A stretch of DNA of 42,223 nucleotides from Bacteroidales bacterium (lineage in GTDB: Bacteria; Bacteroidota; Bacteroidia; Bacteroidales; VadinHA17), in contig PLLX01000077.1 in NCBI GenBank assembly GCA_003141415.1, positions 7,120 to 49,342 of the forward strand. Reading direction: 5' to 3'. A program made the translations under genes and the position numbers. This document shows, one piece after another, positions 8,007 to 16,010 of the stretch; within the stretch, counting starts at the first letter, position 1; every line of letters begins with the position of its first letter. Under the pieces are notes generated by a model, which saw nothing but the letters and a program-made list of their open reading frames with translations, searched no databases and was not told where the DNA came from.

Positions 8007-9944
8007 ATGAAGAACATTTTACCTATATTTATTCTAATAATCTATTGCTTATCCTCTCCGGTTTGTCTTTCCCAGGGTTTGCATACTTCATCAGACAAAG
8101 CCCTTAAGATATATAAGGAAGGTGTTTCTGCCTTCGATTATCTCGATTTCCATAAAGCTGAAATCGATTTTAAAGAAGCTATCTCAATAGATGATAAATT
8201 TTATGAAGCTTATATGATGCTTGGGGAATTAATGTCAAAGCAAAACAGGTTTAGCGAAGCTTCATTAAACTATAAGACAGCAGTAAAAATAGATTCTCTG
8301 TTTTTTAAACCTGTATTTTTCAATCTGGCAAATGCAGAGATGATGTCGGGAGATTATTTCAATGCACTGATTCATTTTAATGTTTATCAGTCGCAGAAGG
8401 GAATGTCATCCATGAACAAGATTGCTGCTACAAAGAGAATAAAAAATTGTGAATTTGCTATTAATGCTATGAAGAAACCGGTTCCGTTTAATCCGGTAAG
8501 TGTAGGAACCGGAATAAATACAATTGATGATGAATACTGGCCATCGATAACTGCAGATGGTCAAACACTTATGTTTACCAGACAGCCAAATTTAACTACT
8601 AATCCGGGATTTAAAGGAGTTGTCCAGGAGGATTTTTATATAAGTTATTTTTCTGACAATGCATGGCAAAAAGCATTTAATGCCGGGGCTCCGTTGAATA
8701 CAATCCAAAATGAAGGAGCTCAGACTCTTTCTTCTGATGGGAGCTATATGTATTTTACGGCATGCAACAGGCCCGGGGGGTTAGGAAATTGTGACCTGTA
8801 TTTTTCAGCTTTTAAAAATGGAAAGTGGTCTGAACCAACTAATCTGGGTGCTCCTGTTAATACAAGCCACTGGGAATCAACGCCCTCAATCAGTGCGGAT
8901 GGCAAAGCACTTTTCTTTTCGAGCAGCAGGCCCGGCGGTTTTGGTGGCAAAGATATCTGGTTAACAAGATTAAATGATAAAAATCAGTGGACAGAACCAG
9001 TAAACCTTGGAAGCATTATTAATACGGATGGGGATGAAATGTCGCCCTTCATACATTTTGATGGTAAGACACTCTATTTTGCTTCTGATGGCAGGGTCGG
9101 AATGGGAGGATTTGATCTTTTTGTGACCAGGCTTAAGGATGACAGTACGTGGACCGAACCTCAGAATCTTGGTTATCCTATTAACACCTATAATGATGAA
9201 ATGGGGCTTATAATTGAGTCAGGCGGCCAAAAAGCTTATTATTCATCAATAAGAGATAAGTCAAAAGGAAAGGATATTTTTTCCTTTAACCTTTATGAAG
9301 CGGTCAGGCCCAATCCGGTATCTTATATGAAAGGCAAAGTGTACGATAAAGAGACAGGTAAGCTATTAAAGGCAGATTATGAGCTAATTAATCTTTCAAC
9401 TGGAAAAATAATAATAAAAAATGTTACCGATGAAACTGGTAATTTCCTGGTTTGTCTTCCTTCAGGATATAATTACGGGATTAATGTCAGCAAACCTGGT
9501 TACCTTTTTTATTCCGAAAATTTCATGTTTGAAGGGATACACACGGCTTCTAAGCCTTTTATTAAAAGAATAATTCTGAATCCTGCTGTTGTAGGAGAGA
9601 AGATGCAGCTTTCAAATGTGTTCTATGAAATCGACTCCTGGCAATTAAAGAAGGAATCATTGACAGAATTAGATAATCTGGTAACGCTTCTGTCAGAAAA
9701 TAAAAACCTTATTATGGAAATTGCCGGTTATACTGATTCTACCGGATCAGTACAATATAATATGGCCTTATCTGAAAAAAGAGCTTTGTCGGTTGTTAAT
9801 TACCTAATAAAGAAGGGGATTTCTTCGGACAGGCTTAAGTATAAAGGATATGGGAACACTTCACCCCTTGGTGATAATGTGACCATTGAAGGTAGAAAAT
9901 TAAACAGGAGAACAGAAGCAAAGATTATTGAACTGAAAAAATAA
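8007..9944 (+). CDS. TPR-PD40 propeller-OmpA domain protein, PorE-like architecture
   Basis: From the ATG at 8007 the product has 645 residues. It has an N-terminal signal peptide ending near PVCLSQ, then TPR repeats (about residues 30-150). A PD40/WD40-like propeller follows, with repeated ISADGKALFFSSSRPGGFGG-type blades (about 170-420), and then a carboxypeptidase-regulatory-like beta domain (about 430-525). The C-terminal OmpA peptidoglycan-binding domain has GYTDSTGSVQYN and LSEKRALSVVNYL. This order matches PorE (PG1058) of the type IX secretion system. Bacteroidota carry many paralogues, so function is not settled. The frame is open upstream to a TTG at 7929, but that would overlap queE and bury the signal peptide. 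A hairpin follows the stop. Confidence 0.88.
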   Translation: MKNILPIFILIIYCLSSPVCLSQGLHTSSDKALKIYKEGVSAFDYLDFHKAEIDFKEAISIDDKFYEAYMMLGELMSKQNRFSEASLNYKTAVKIDSLFFKPVFFNLANAEMMSGDYFNALIHFNVYQSQKGMSSMNKIAATKRIKNCEFAINAMKKPVPFNPVSVGTGINTIDDEYWPSITADGQTLMFTRQPNLTTNPGFKGVVQEDFYISYFSDNAWQKAFNAGAPLNTIQNEGAQTLSSDGSYMYFTACNRPGGLGNCDLYFSAFKNGKWSEPTNLGAPVNTSHWESTPSISADGKALFFSSSRPGGFGGKDIWLTRLNDKNQWTEPVNLGSIINTDGDEMSPFIHFDGKTLYFASDGRVGMGGFDLFVTRLKDDSTWTEPQNLGYPINTYNDEMGLIIESGGQKAYYSSIRDKSKGKDIFSFNLYEAVRPNPVSYMKGKVYDKETGKLLKADYELINLSTGKIIIKNVTDETGNFLVCLPSGYNYGINVSKPGYLFYSENFMFEGIHTASKPFIKRIILNPAVVGEKMQLSNVFYEIDSWQLKKESLTELDNLVTLLSENKNLIMEIAGYTDSTGSVQYNMALSEKRALSVVNYLIKKGISSDRLKYKGYGNTSPLGDNVTIEGRKLNRRTEAKIIELKK

Positions 9945-9946
9945 AA

Positions 9947-9977
9947 AAATGGCTGTTTATTGGTAAAACAGCCATTT
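9947..9977. terminator. Bidirectional hairpin terminator
   Basis: AAATGGCTGTTT at 9947-9958 pairs perfectly with AAACAGCCATTT at 9966-9977 around a 7-base loop, giving a 12-bp stem. Read on the minus strand it is followed by a run of T, so it is a classic intrinsic terminator for the kinase gene. For the plus-strand OmpA gene the T tract is only the three bases of the stem. Confidence 0.8.
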
Positions 9978-10028
9978 GCTCTCACGCTGATTGAATTCAG
10001 ACATCGAAAATAATAACGCTTGCTTTTA

Positions 10029-10790
10029 TCAGATGGCGATCATGGTATTAACATATTTATTTATATTGATATCGGAGTTTACTATCACTTTGGCAGGAAT
10101 AGAAAAATAAATTCCTGTTCCGGTAAGCCCGTTACATTCAATGCAGATAGTCCCACCCAACATTTGGATTAGCTTCTTGGCCAGGGTAATATTGATAGCA
10201 GTATATGTATCATTATGTAGAATAAGAGATTCATTCAAATCTTCTGTTTGAAGAAATTCTTTGCATTTGAAATAACCCTGGCCGGAGTCGAGAATATAGA
10301 AGTTTACTTTATCGTCCCTGAGAAAGTACCCGATCTTTACATACCCTGATTTTGTGTTTTTTATTGAATTCTGGAACAGACTGCGAATTACCCTGTAAAT
10401 CTTGTTCTTGTCAATAATAACTTCAGCAGAATTTGAGAATTGTATTTCAGTTACGAGTTCCAGATCTTTATGACCTTCTTTATGTAGTTCTTCCCTGAAT
10501 TCCAAAAGAAGGTCATCTAGAAAACTGTCGAGTTTGCATATTTTTGAATCAGCTTTTGAATTACCCGTATCAATTATTGCCGAATCAAGAAAACTATCGA
10601 ACAGACCTATTAATTGTTCACATGCATTTAATATCTGGCTGCTGAATTCTTCACGGTCTGAATTATTGCTGCAACTATCTTTCATCAGAAATGAAAATGC
10701 AACAATCGCATTCATATGTGTTCTCATCTCATGGGACATCCCTGTAAGAACTGTTGGACAATTTATCATATTATTATTCGATGAGTTCAT
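10029..10790 (-). CDS. Soluble sensor histidine kinase, no input domain
   Basis: The 253-residue product consists only of a dimerisation/phosphoacceptor domain and a HATPase domain. The H box is GMSHEMRTHMNAI with H20; the Pro usual after RT is replaced by His. The N box is QNSIKNT, the G1 box DSGQGY, and the G2 region GTGIYFSIP. There is no membrane segment, PAS or receiver domain, so it must take its signal from a partner protein. It follows the anti-sigma-like TPR gene by 79 bases on the same strand and ends at a strong terminator. A GGA-type ribosome site lies before the ATG at 10790. No response regulator adjoins it; the receiver at 3874-4260 is only a distant candidate. Confidence 0.88.
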   Translation of the reverse strand: MNSSNNNMINCPTVLTGMSHEMRTHMNAIVAFSFLMKDSCSNNSDREEFSSQILNACEQLIGLFDSFLDSAIIDTGNSKADSKICKLDSFLDDLLLEFREELHKEGHKDLELVTEIQFSNSAEVIIDKNKIYRVIRSLFQNSIKNTKSGYVKIGYFLRDDKVNFYILDSGQGYFKCKEFLQTEDLNESLILHNDTYTAINITLAKKLIQMLGGTICIECNGLTGTGIYFSIPAKVIVNSDININKYVNTMIAI

Positions 10791-10869
10791 ATTGTTCCTA
10801 ATTAACTGATCTTCAATTGTGAGTTATTGTCACTTTTTGAATCGTACATTTATATTGGGTCCCAGTTAT

Positions 10870-11619
10870 TTACCTGAGTCCCCTGATTATCTTTTTTGCA
10901 TCATCTTTATAAATGCCACCCTCTTTTACAATTAATTTAAAAAGTTGTTTTGCCTTATCTGTTTCATTGGTGTTCAGATAACATAAGGCGAGATACCACT
11001 GTGCCTGATCAATGTAAAGGTTGTTTTTGTCATCAATCACCTTACCAAATGATTGTTTCGCCTCGGGATATTTCTTTTCTTCAAAATTTGCGACTCCTTT
11101 TAATAAGACAGTCTGCATATCATTAGGTTTGTTTTCAAGCACCTTGTTAAAAAGAATCGCGGCTTTCTCATAATCATGGGTATTATAAAACTCCAGGGCC
11201 AGTGAGAAATCAGCCTCTGTTTCAGCATGAGCTGACCTTTGACTTGTTGGAGGTTCATACGCTTTATAATATTGTTTCATTATTTTTTCTCTGCTCAGAT
11301 TCTTCCCCGAAAACAAAGTAATGCTTCCAATTAGGACAAGACCTGCAAAAACAGCAGCATATCTAATGTAAGTTGTTTTCTTAGACTTTTTTACCTGTTG
11401 CTTTACCTCTTTTCGTTGATTTTCAATTTGAGAAAGCTTACTTCTTAATGAGATTACATTCTGGTTCTTAAGAATCTCATCTGTACGCTTCCTGAGATGT
11501 ACCTCATTTCTGAGTTTATCGTTGCCTTCGAGTTCTTTCTGGAACCATTGTTTTTCTGCCTCACTCATCTCGCCGGCATTATACCTTTCGATGAAATATG
11601 AAAAATCAATTGTTTTCAT
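10870..11619 (-). CDS. Single-pass anti-sigma-factor-like protein with periplasmic TPR
   Basis: The 249-residue product has three parts. Residues 1-60 resemble the N-terminal helical module of Bacteroidota anti-sigma factors (FIERYNAGEMSEAEKQWFQKEL). A basic stretch (KKSKK, 77-81) precedes one membrane helix at about 87-104, predicting the N-terminus inside. Residues 130-249 hold about three TPR repeats that would lie in the periplasm. No zinc-binding HxxxCxxC motif is seen. It is encoded near an ECF sigma gene (15281-15892) and a TPR-CHAT protease, a grouping that suggests the N-terminus binds the sigma factor. Sigma binding is inference; membrane topology and TPR content are visible. Confidence 0.8.
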   Translation of the reverse strand: MKTIDFSYFIERYNAGEMSEAEKQWFQKELEGNDKLRNEVHLRKRTDEILKNQNVISLRSKLSQIENQRKEVKQQVKKSKKTTYIRYAAVFAGLVLIGSITLFSGKNLSREKIMKQYYKAYEPPTSQRSAHAETEADFSLALEFYNTHDYEKAAILFNKVLENKPNDMQTVLLKGVANFEEKKYPEAKQSFGKVIDDKNNLYIDQAQWYLALCYLNTNETDKAKQLFKLIVKEGGIYKDDAKKIIRGLR

Positions 11620-11722
11620 GGATATAAAATATTATTACATTTAAAAAAATCGTATATTTTCTTTCTACCTCTAAAGAGTAAAACAAATTACTCAATATCA
11701 GCAGTATAGTTTCAATATTAAG

Positions 11723-11737
11723 TGCTTCATTGAAGCA
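11723..11737. promoter_or_regulatory. Perfect short inverted repeat, possible operator
   Basis: TGCTTCA and TGAAGCA are separated by one base in the region upstream of the anti-sigma-like gene. It has no T tract and lies about 100 bases before that gene's ATG, so it could be a protein-binding site. No TAnnTTTG element is seen next to it. Confidence 0.3.
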
Positions 11738-11800
11738 TGCTATTTGTTATATCTTATAATAGGCCAAAACTTAATAATTCACCAACATTATTAAAAATTA

Positions 11801-11820
11801 GTTTACCTGTTTTGGTAAAC
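11801..11820 (-). terminator. Intrinsic terminator of the GG-leader peptide gene
   Basis: GTTTACC and GGTAAAC form a perfect 7-bp stem around a 6-base loop. On the minus strand the hairpin is followed by TAATTTTTAA. It lies 18 bases after the stop codon of the small peptide gene, which supports that gene being real and separately terminated. Confidence 0.6.
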
Positions 11821-11837
11821 AGAATGTATATATGTTA

Positions 11838-11972
11838 TCAGAGTATGACCGGAGGCATTACAGTTTTTATTATCGGGTCATTATCACCACCACGAACACA
11901 AACCATTTCTTCAGTTGAAAGTGCAAACTCAGTGAAAATGTCATTTGTCAATTTGGAATTTATGGTTTTCAT
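11838..11972 (-). CDS. Double-glycine leader secreted peptide precursor (44 aa)
   Basis: An ATG at 11972 opens a 44-codon frame ending in TGA at 11838. The leader starts MKTINSKLTNDIFTEF and ends LSTEEMVCVRGG, which fits the double-Gly consensus of Bacteroidota precursor peptides (LS.EEM...GG). The predicted mature peptide after G29 is DNDPIIKTVMPPVIL, 15 residues with no Cys. The partner enzyme is close by: a C39-peptidase ABC exporter at 16011-18197 with its adaptor. A hairpin terminator follows the stop. No strong ribosome site is visible. The longer plus-strand frame over the same bases (11737-12093) has no recognisable features and I treat it as a shadow. Cleavage and export are inferred; the motif is seen directly. 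Confidence 0.72.
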   Translation of the reverse strand: MKTINSKLTNDIFTEFALSTEEMVCVRGGDNDPIIKTVMPPVIL

Positions 11973-12149
11973 AGCTTTTTTATTAGTTAAGGTAATTCTT
12001 AATTCAATTTCTATACTACTACATGTCGGAGGATACCGTTTTGTGACACGAAAAAATCAATTATTTTTGAATTATTTTTTTATCTACACATAATGAGGCA
12101 ATTAGAGAGTACAATATTTTTATAAATAATGAATTTGATTTGGTTTTAT

Positions 12150-12157
12150 TATCTTTG
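12150..12157 (+). promoter_or_regulatory. Putative -7 promoter element (TATCTTTG) of the CHAT gene
   Basis: An exact TAnnTTTG match 54 bases before the ATG, identical to the element before the cobalamin riboswitch. TTTG copies lie upstream, but not at the usual 19-base spacing. Confidence 0.5.
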
Positions 12158-12203
12158 ACCAGGAAAAACATTTGGGGAACCTCTAAAACATTGAAACATT
12201 TTC

Positions 12204-15200
12204 ATGATTTTTCATAAAGAATTTTTAGGATATATTTTATTTATTTTTATTTCTGCCGGATTCCTTCATACAGCTGTTATTCATGGGAAAGATCTCTCTG
12301 TTGCAGCTTCTGGCTTGAATAATCTGGTAGTGACTTCAAATCTCGATTCCCTGAATAAAAGCTCAATAGAAATAGAACAGCTAAATGCATATATTAAAAG
12401 TCTTCTGGCAAAAAGAGCTTTATCGGAGTGCAGATTAACAGTTGAAAAAATACTGATGAAAATAAGTGCTGATAATATTGGTGATAGTACTTTATCTGAA
12501 TCCTATTACCTCATCGGAATATATCATTCGTTTACAAGGGATTATAATGAAGCCATTCATAACTTAGATCTTTGTATTTCAATAAAAGAGAAACATAAGG
12601 AATATGATAATCGTTATGTCAAAGCACTTTACAATCTTAGTGTGGGATATGCTAATCTCGGAGATTTAAATAAGTTCGAATATTATGCTTTGAAATCTCT
12701 TGAGCTCGGGAAAGTAATATATGGTGAATCAAATCCGGAGCTTTTAATTTCATATTTATCTCTGGTAAGTGCATACATAGATCAGAAGGAATATGAAAAG
12801 GCAATAACCACTACAAATATCGCATTAACTATAGCCATTAATAATTCTGATAAAGTACCTCCTGCTATGCTGGCCGATCTTTATTATAACTTAGGCGCCT
12901 GTTATAACAGACTGGCTGACTACTCAAAAGCAAAAATCTACCTGGATAAAACAGAATCAATCTATAAGAATTCTGCTTTGGATCAAAGTGACGGCTATAT
13001 AAATTTGATGAATGGTTTAGCACTAACTTATACTGCACTTGATTTTGCTCCTGAAGCAGGTAAGTATTACGAGAAGGGGGTAGCACTGGCTATTTCTAAA
13101 AATTCATCACTGGCTTTTAACATTATAAACAGCTATAGTATATTTCTTGCGGGTGATAAAAAAGCAAAAAAAGGAGAAAGGTTACTTAAAGACGCACTTG
13201 ACCGGGCAAAAGTCTCATATAAACTTTATCCACTTAACTACTTTGAAGTTCTCAATAATTATGCAGGTTATTTACGGGAAAACAAGATTGACAATAAAAA
13301 ATCTATTGAATGTTATGAAAAGTGTGTTGAATATGTGAAAAACAATGAACAGGACCTTTTTTTAAAAACCTATGTTTATATGGGTTATTCTCAAGCATTA
13401 GAGGAAGCAGGTGAGCCCGAGAAGGCTCTGGATATTATCCAGTCGTTGCTCTTTTCGGACCGGGAGAGAAGCCATATGAGCGGACCCTGTGAAAATCCTC
13501 CTCTAGAGACATTAAAACCTGATATAACATTTTTGAAGATTCTTAAGGTAAAATATAATATTTTATGGGATATATATAGAAAGAAGAATGACCATAGAAC
13601 TCTTGAAGCTGCCTCAAACACTTCAGAATTAATAGTTTCTCTGCTCGATAAAGTCAGAATTAATATAAGTGAAGAAGAGAGCAGATTAATATTGGGTGAT
13701 AAGTACAGAGATTCCTATCTTAATACAATACGTGATTTTAATCTTCTTTATAGTAAAACTGCTGATCGACATTATCTTGAAAAAGCATTTGAATATTCAG
13801 AAAAAAGCAAAGTTGCAGACTTGCTGACTTCTACAAGGGAGCTAAAAGCTACCCAGTTTAATATTCCATCAGATATCGGGAACTTTGAAAGGGAGTTGCA
13901 AAGGGAAATAAGTCTCATTAATGCTCATATATCTGATGAATCATCGAGTGAGAAACCAGATATGCTATTAATTGCTAAATGGAAAGAAAACCTTTTTAAA
14001 TATAGCAGGAAAAGGGATTCTCTGATTTTAGTATTTGAAAAACAATATCCTGGTTACTATGCTATAAAGTATAATACTCATATGATTGGTCTTAAGGATA
14101 TTCCTAAGATAATTGGCCAAAATGGGAATTACATTAATTATGTTATGTCCGATACTGCACTTTATATTTTTATAGTTAACAACAGAAATCAACAATTACT
14201 TGCGCTTCCTGTCGATTCTTCATTTTTTAATGACATAAAGCAATTCAGAAGTTTGTTATCAATGCCGTTGCCTTCAGAAAATGCCACATTGAAATTTAAA
14301 GAATTTCAGACCGTTGGTTACAGATTGTATAAGATCCTCATTGATCCGGTCAGATCCTATCTTATTTCTAATAAGCTATTTATATCTTCAGATAATATTC
14401 TTTCATATCTGCCATTTGAAACTATACCGACATCGACTGTTCCCGGAGAAGGGATACGATATAAGGAATTAAGTTATCTTATGAACGATTTTGATATTTC
14501 ATATACTTACTCTTCAACTTTTATGGCAGAATCAGAAAAAAAAGAATACAGCAGAAGTAACAGATTAATTGCGTTTGCTCCTGATTATCCCGAACCAATT
14601 GATATCCAATCAGCATTAAGTTCAAGACAAGGCGGAATGGGAATTCTGAACGATCTTCCTTTTGCACGGCAGGAGGCAAAGTTCGTTTCAGATATTACCG
14701 GTGGAACACTATTTGAAAATAGCGAAGCAAAAGAATCAGTGTATAAAAAAGAAGCAGGCAAGTATGACATTATCCATCTTGCTATGCATACTCTGCTGAA
14801 TGATAAAGATCCTATGCATTCAACATTGATCTTCAGTCAGCGAAATGATTCTACAGAAGACGGTTATCTTAAAACATTTGAGATTTACGGCATTCCTCTT
14901 AAGGCAAAAATGGTTGTTCTCAGTTCGTGCAACACAGGGACCGGGCAGTTATATTCAGGAGAATGTATTTTAAGCCTTGCACGAGGCTTTATCTATTCAG
15001 GGAGTCAATCGGTAATAATGTCTATGTGGGAGATTGAAGATAAATCAGGAACAGAGATTGTGAAAATGTTCTATAAAAACCTTAAAAAAGGATATACGAA
15101 AAGTGTTGCATTAAAAAGAGCAAGGATTGTTTTTTTAAAAAATGCTGATCAGTTGCGGTCTCACCCGTACTTTTGGTCCGCTTTAGTGGTATATGGAAAT

Positions 15201-15308
15201 AATACGCCATTATACTATTCAAATAAGCTGAGAATAACTATTATAGCAATTGTTATAATTTTGTTTTTATCTCTGGGAATTCATTTCTGGAAACGAAAAT
15301 ACTCCTGA
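12204..15308 (+). CDS. Exported TPR-CHAT caspase-like protease with C-terminal membrane anchor
   Basis: The 1034-residue product starts with a hydrophobic signal segment (about residues 5-28). TPR repeats fill about residues 80-470, and a helical linker leads to a CHAT domain at about 700-1005. The catalytic pair is visible: His in HLAMH (H858 or H862) and C909 in LSSCNTG. A final transmembrane helix (about 1009-1026) ends in the basic tail WKRKYS. Signal plus C-terminal anchor predict that TPR and CHAT both lie in the periplasm, an unusual place for a caspase-like protease. CHAT proteases cleave specific protein targets, for example TPR-CHAT in type III-E CRISPR. Its 3' end overlaps the sigma gene by 28 bases, tail to tail. 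The substrate is unknown. Confidence 0.9.
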   Translation: MIFHKEFLGYILFIFISAGFLHTAVIHGKDLSVAASGLNNLVVTSNLDSLNKSSIEIEQLNAYIKSLLAKRALSECRLTVEKILMKISADNIGDSTLSESYYLIGIYHSFTRDYNEAIHNLDLCISIKEKHKEYDNRYVKALYNLSVGYANLGDLNKFEYYALKSLELGKVIYGESNPELLISYLSLVSAYIDQKEYEKAITTTNIALTIAINNSDKVPPAMLADLYYNLGACYNRLADYSKAKIYLDKTESIYKNSALDQSDGYINLMNGLALTYTALDFAPEAGKYYEKGVALAISKNSSLAFNIINSYSIFLAGDKKAKKGERLLKDALDRAKVSYKLYPLNYFEVLNNYAGYLRENKIDNKKSIECYEKCVEYVKNNEQDLFLKTYVYMGYSQALEEAGEPEKALDIIQSLLFSDRERSHMSGPCENPPLETLKPDITFLKILKVKYNILWDIYRKKNDHRTLEAASNTSELIVSLLDKVRINISEEESRLILGDKYRDSYLNTIRDFNLLYSKTADRHYLEKAFEYSEKSKVADLLTSTRELKATQFNIPSDIGNFERELQREISLINAHISDESSSEKPDMLLIAKWKENLFKYSRKRDSLILVFEKQYPGYYAIKYNTHMIGLKDIPKIIGQNGNYINYVMSDTALYIFIVNNRNQQLLALPVDSSFFNDIKQFRSLLSMPLPSENATLKFKEFQTVGYRLYKILIDPVRSYLISNKLFISSDNILSYLPFETIPTSTVPGEGIRYKELSYLMNDFDISYTYSSTFMAESEKKEYSRSNRLIAFAPDYPEPIDIQSALSSRQGGMGILNDLPFARQEAKFVSDITGGTLFENSEAKESVYKKEAGKYDIIHLAMHTLLNDKDPMHSTLIFSQRNDSTEDGYLKTFEIYGIPLKAKMVVLSSCNTGTGQLYSGECILSLARGFIYSGSQSVIMSMWEIEDKSGTEIVKMFYKNLKKGYTKSVALKRARIVFLKNADQLRSHPYFWSALVVYGNNTPLYYSNKLRITIIAIVIILFLSLGIHFWKRKYS

Positions 15309-15892
15309 TATTCAGGATCTTCTTTCATAAGTTCGAGTAGAGCTTCTTTGCACATATATTTTTTTCTTCTGGCATAAACTTCATTTTTAAGATTCATTTT
15401 CAATGCAATCTCTTCATAAGAAAGTCCATCGGAGAATAAATTCAACACCATCTGTTGATCAGGTTTTAATTTTTGAAATACTCTGCTGATAATCCTTTCA
15501 AGAATCGGATCAGACTGTTCTTCCGTTCCCTCCTCTTCAGGAACGTCAATCTTCAGTTCTATCGTTTTTTGCTTTTTTCTAAGTTGTGCACTCCAGACAT
15601 TACGGGCGATTCCAAAAAAGTAACCTTTAAGGTCTGTTGTAAGATGAAGGTTATCGTCTGTGATCTGATTGTAAAGTACAATTATTGTATCCTGGAATAC
15701 ATCGGAAACATCTTCATCGGAACCGCTATTACCAAGAACATGATTCTTAACTGTTTGAAAATAATTGTCATAAAGCCAATTCAGAACTTTATCATCCTGA
15801 TTTCGCACTCCATTTATTATGTTAATATCGGATAATTTATTAAACAACCCCTTTTGGTTAGACGAATCAAATGGCAAATATAGTATTTCCAA
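15281..15892 (-). CDS. ECF-type RNA polymerase sigma factor
   Basis: The product of up to 203 residues has sigma region 2 at about residues 28-100 (VLNWLYDNYF, DVFQDTIIVLY, GYFFGIARNVW) and region 4 at about 135-195 (LKPDQQMVLNLFSDGLSYEEIALKM). It is therefore an alternative sigma of the extracytoplasmic-function group. No ATG lies before region 2. The start is probably TTG at 15892, or TTG at 15847, which would give 188 residues. The minus strand at 15882-15875 reads TATATTTG, so a promoter inside the longer frame is possible and would favour the later start. It is divergent from the exporter genes, suggesting that it controls them. The anti-sigma candidate is at 10870-11619. Confidence 0.9.
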   Translation of the reverse strand: MEILYLPFDSSNQKGLFNKLSDINIINGVRNQDDKVLNWLYDNYFQTVKNHVLGNSGSDEDVSDVFQDTIIVLYNQITDDNLHLTTDLKGYFFGIARNVWSAQLRKKQKTIELKIDVPEEEGTEEQSDPILERIISRVFQKLKPDQQMVLNLFSDGLSYEEIALKMNLKNEVYARRKKYMCKEALLELMKEDPEYQEYFRFQK

Positions 15893-15975
15893 AATCCAAA
15901 ACTCTTTTTTATAAAGCCTGAAGTTCTGATTTTATCTGAAACATGGGATTATCTTAATCAAAATATAAATATCTT

Positions 15976-15982
15976 TACTTTG
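15976..15982 (+). promoter_or_regulatory. Possible -7-like element before the exporter gene
   Basis: TACTTTG is one T short of the TAnnTTTG consensus and lies 28 bases before the ATG at 16011. The imperfect match leaves room for dependence on another sigma factor, such as the neighbouring ECF protein. Confidence 0.3.
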
Positions 15983-16010
15983 TCTATAAATCAATTTCCG
16001 GAAACCTCAA

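Noticed and set aside
11737-12093. 118-codon plus-strand frame in the gap before the CHAT gene
   Set aside because: No recognisable domain or promoter with good spacing, and it is antisense to the GG-leader peptide gene, whose motif, terminator and neighbours make far better sense.
12204-15308. Possible CRISPR type III-E relation of the TPR-CHAT protein
   Set aside because: No gRAMP/Cas7-11, Cas1, Cas2 or repeat array is present; only the protease/sigma logic is similar.
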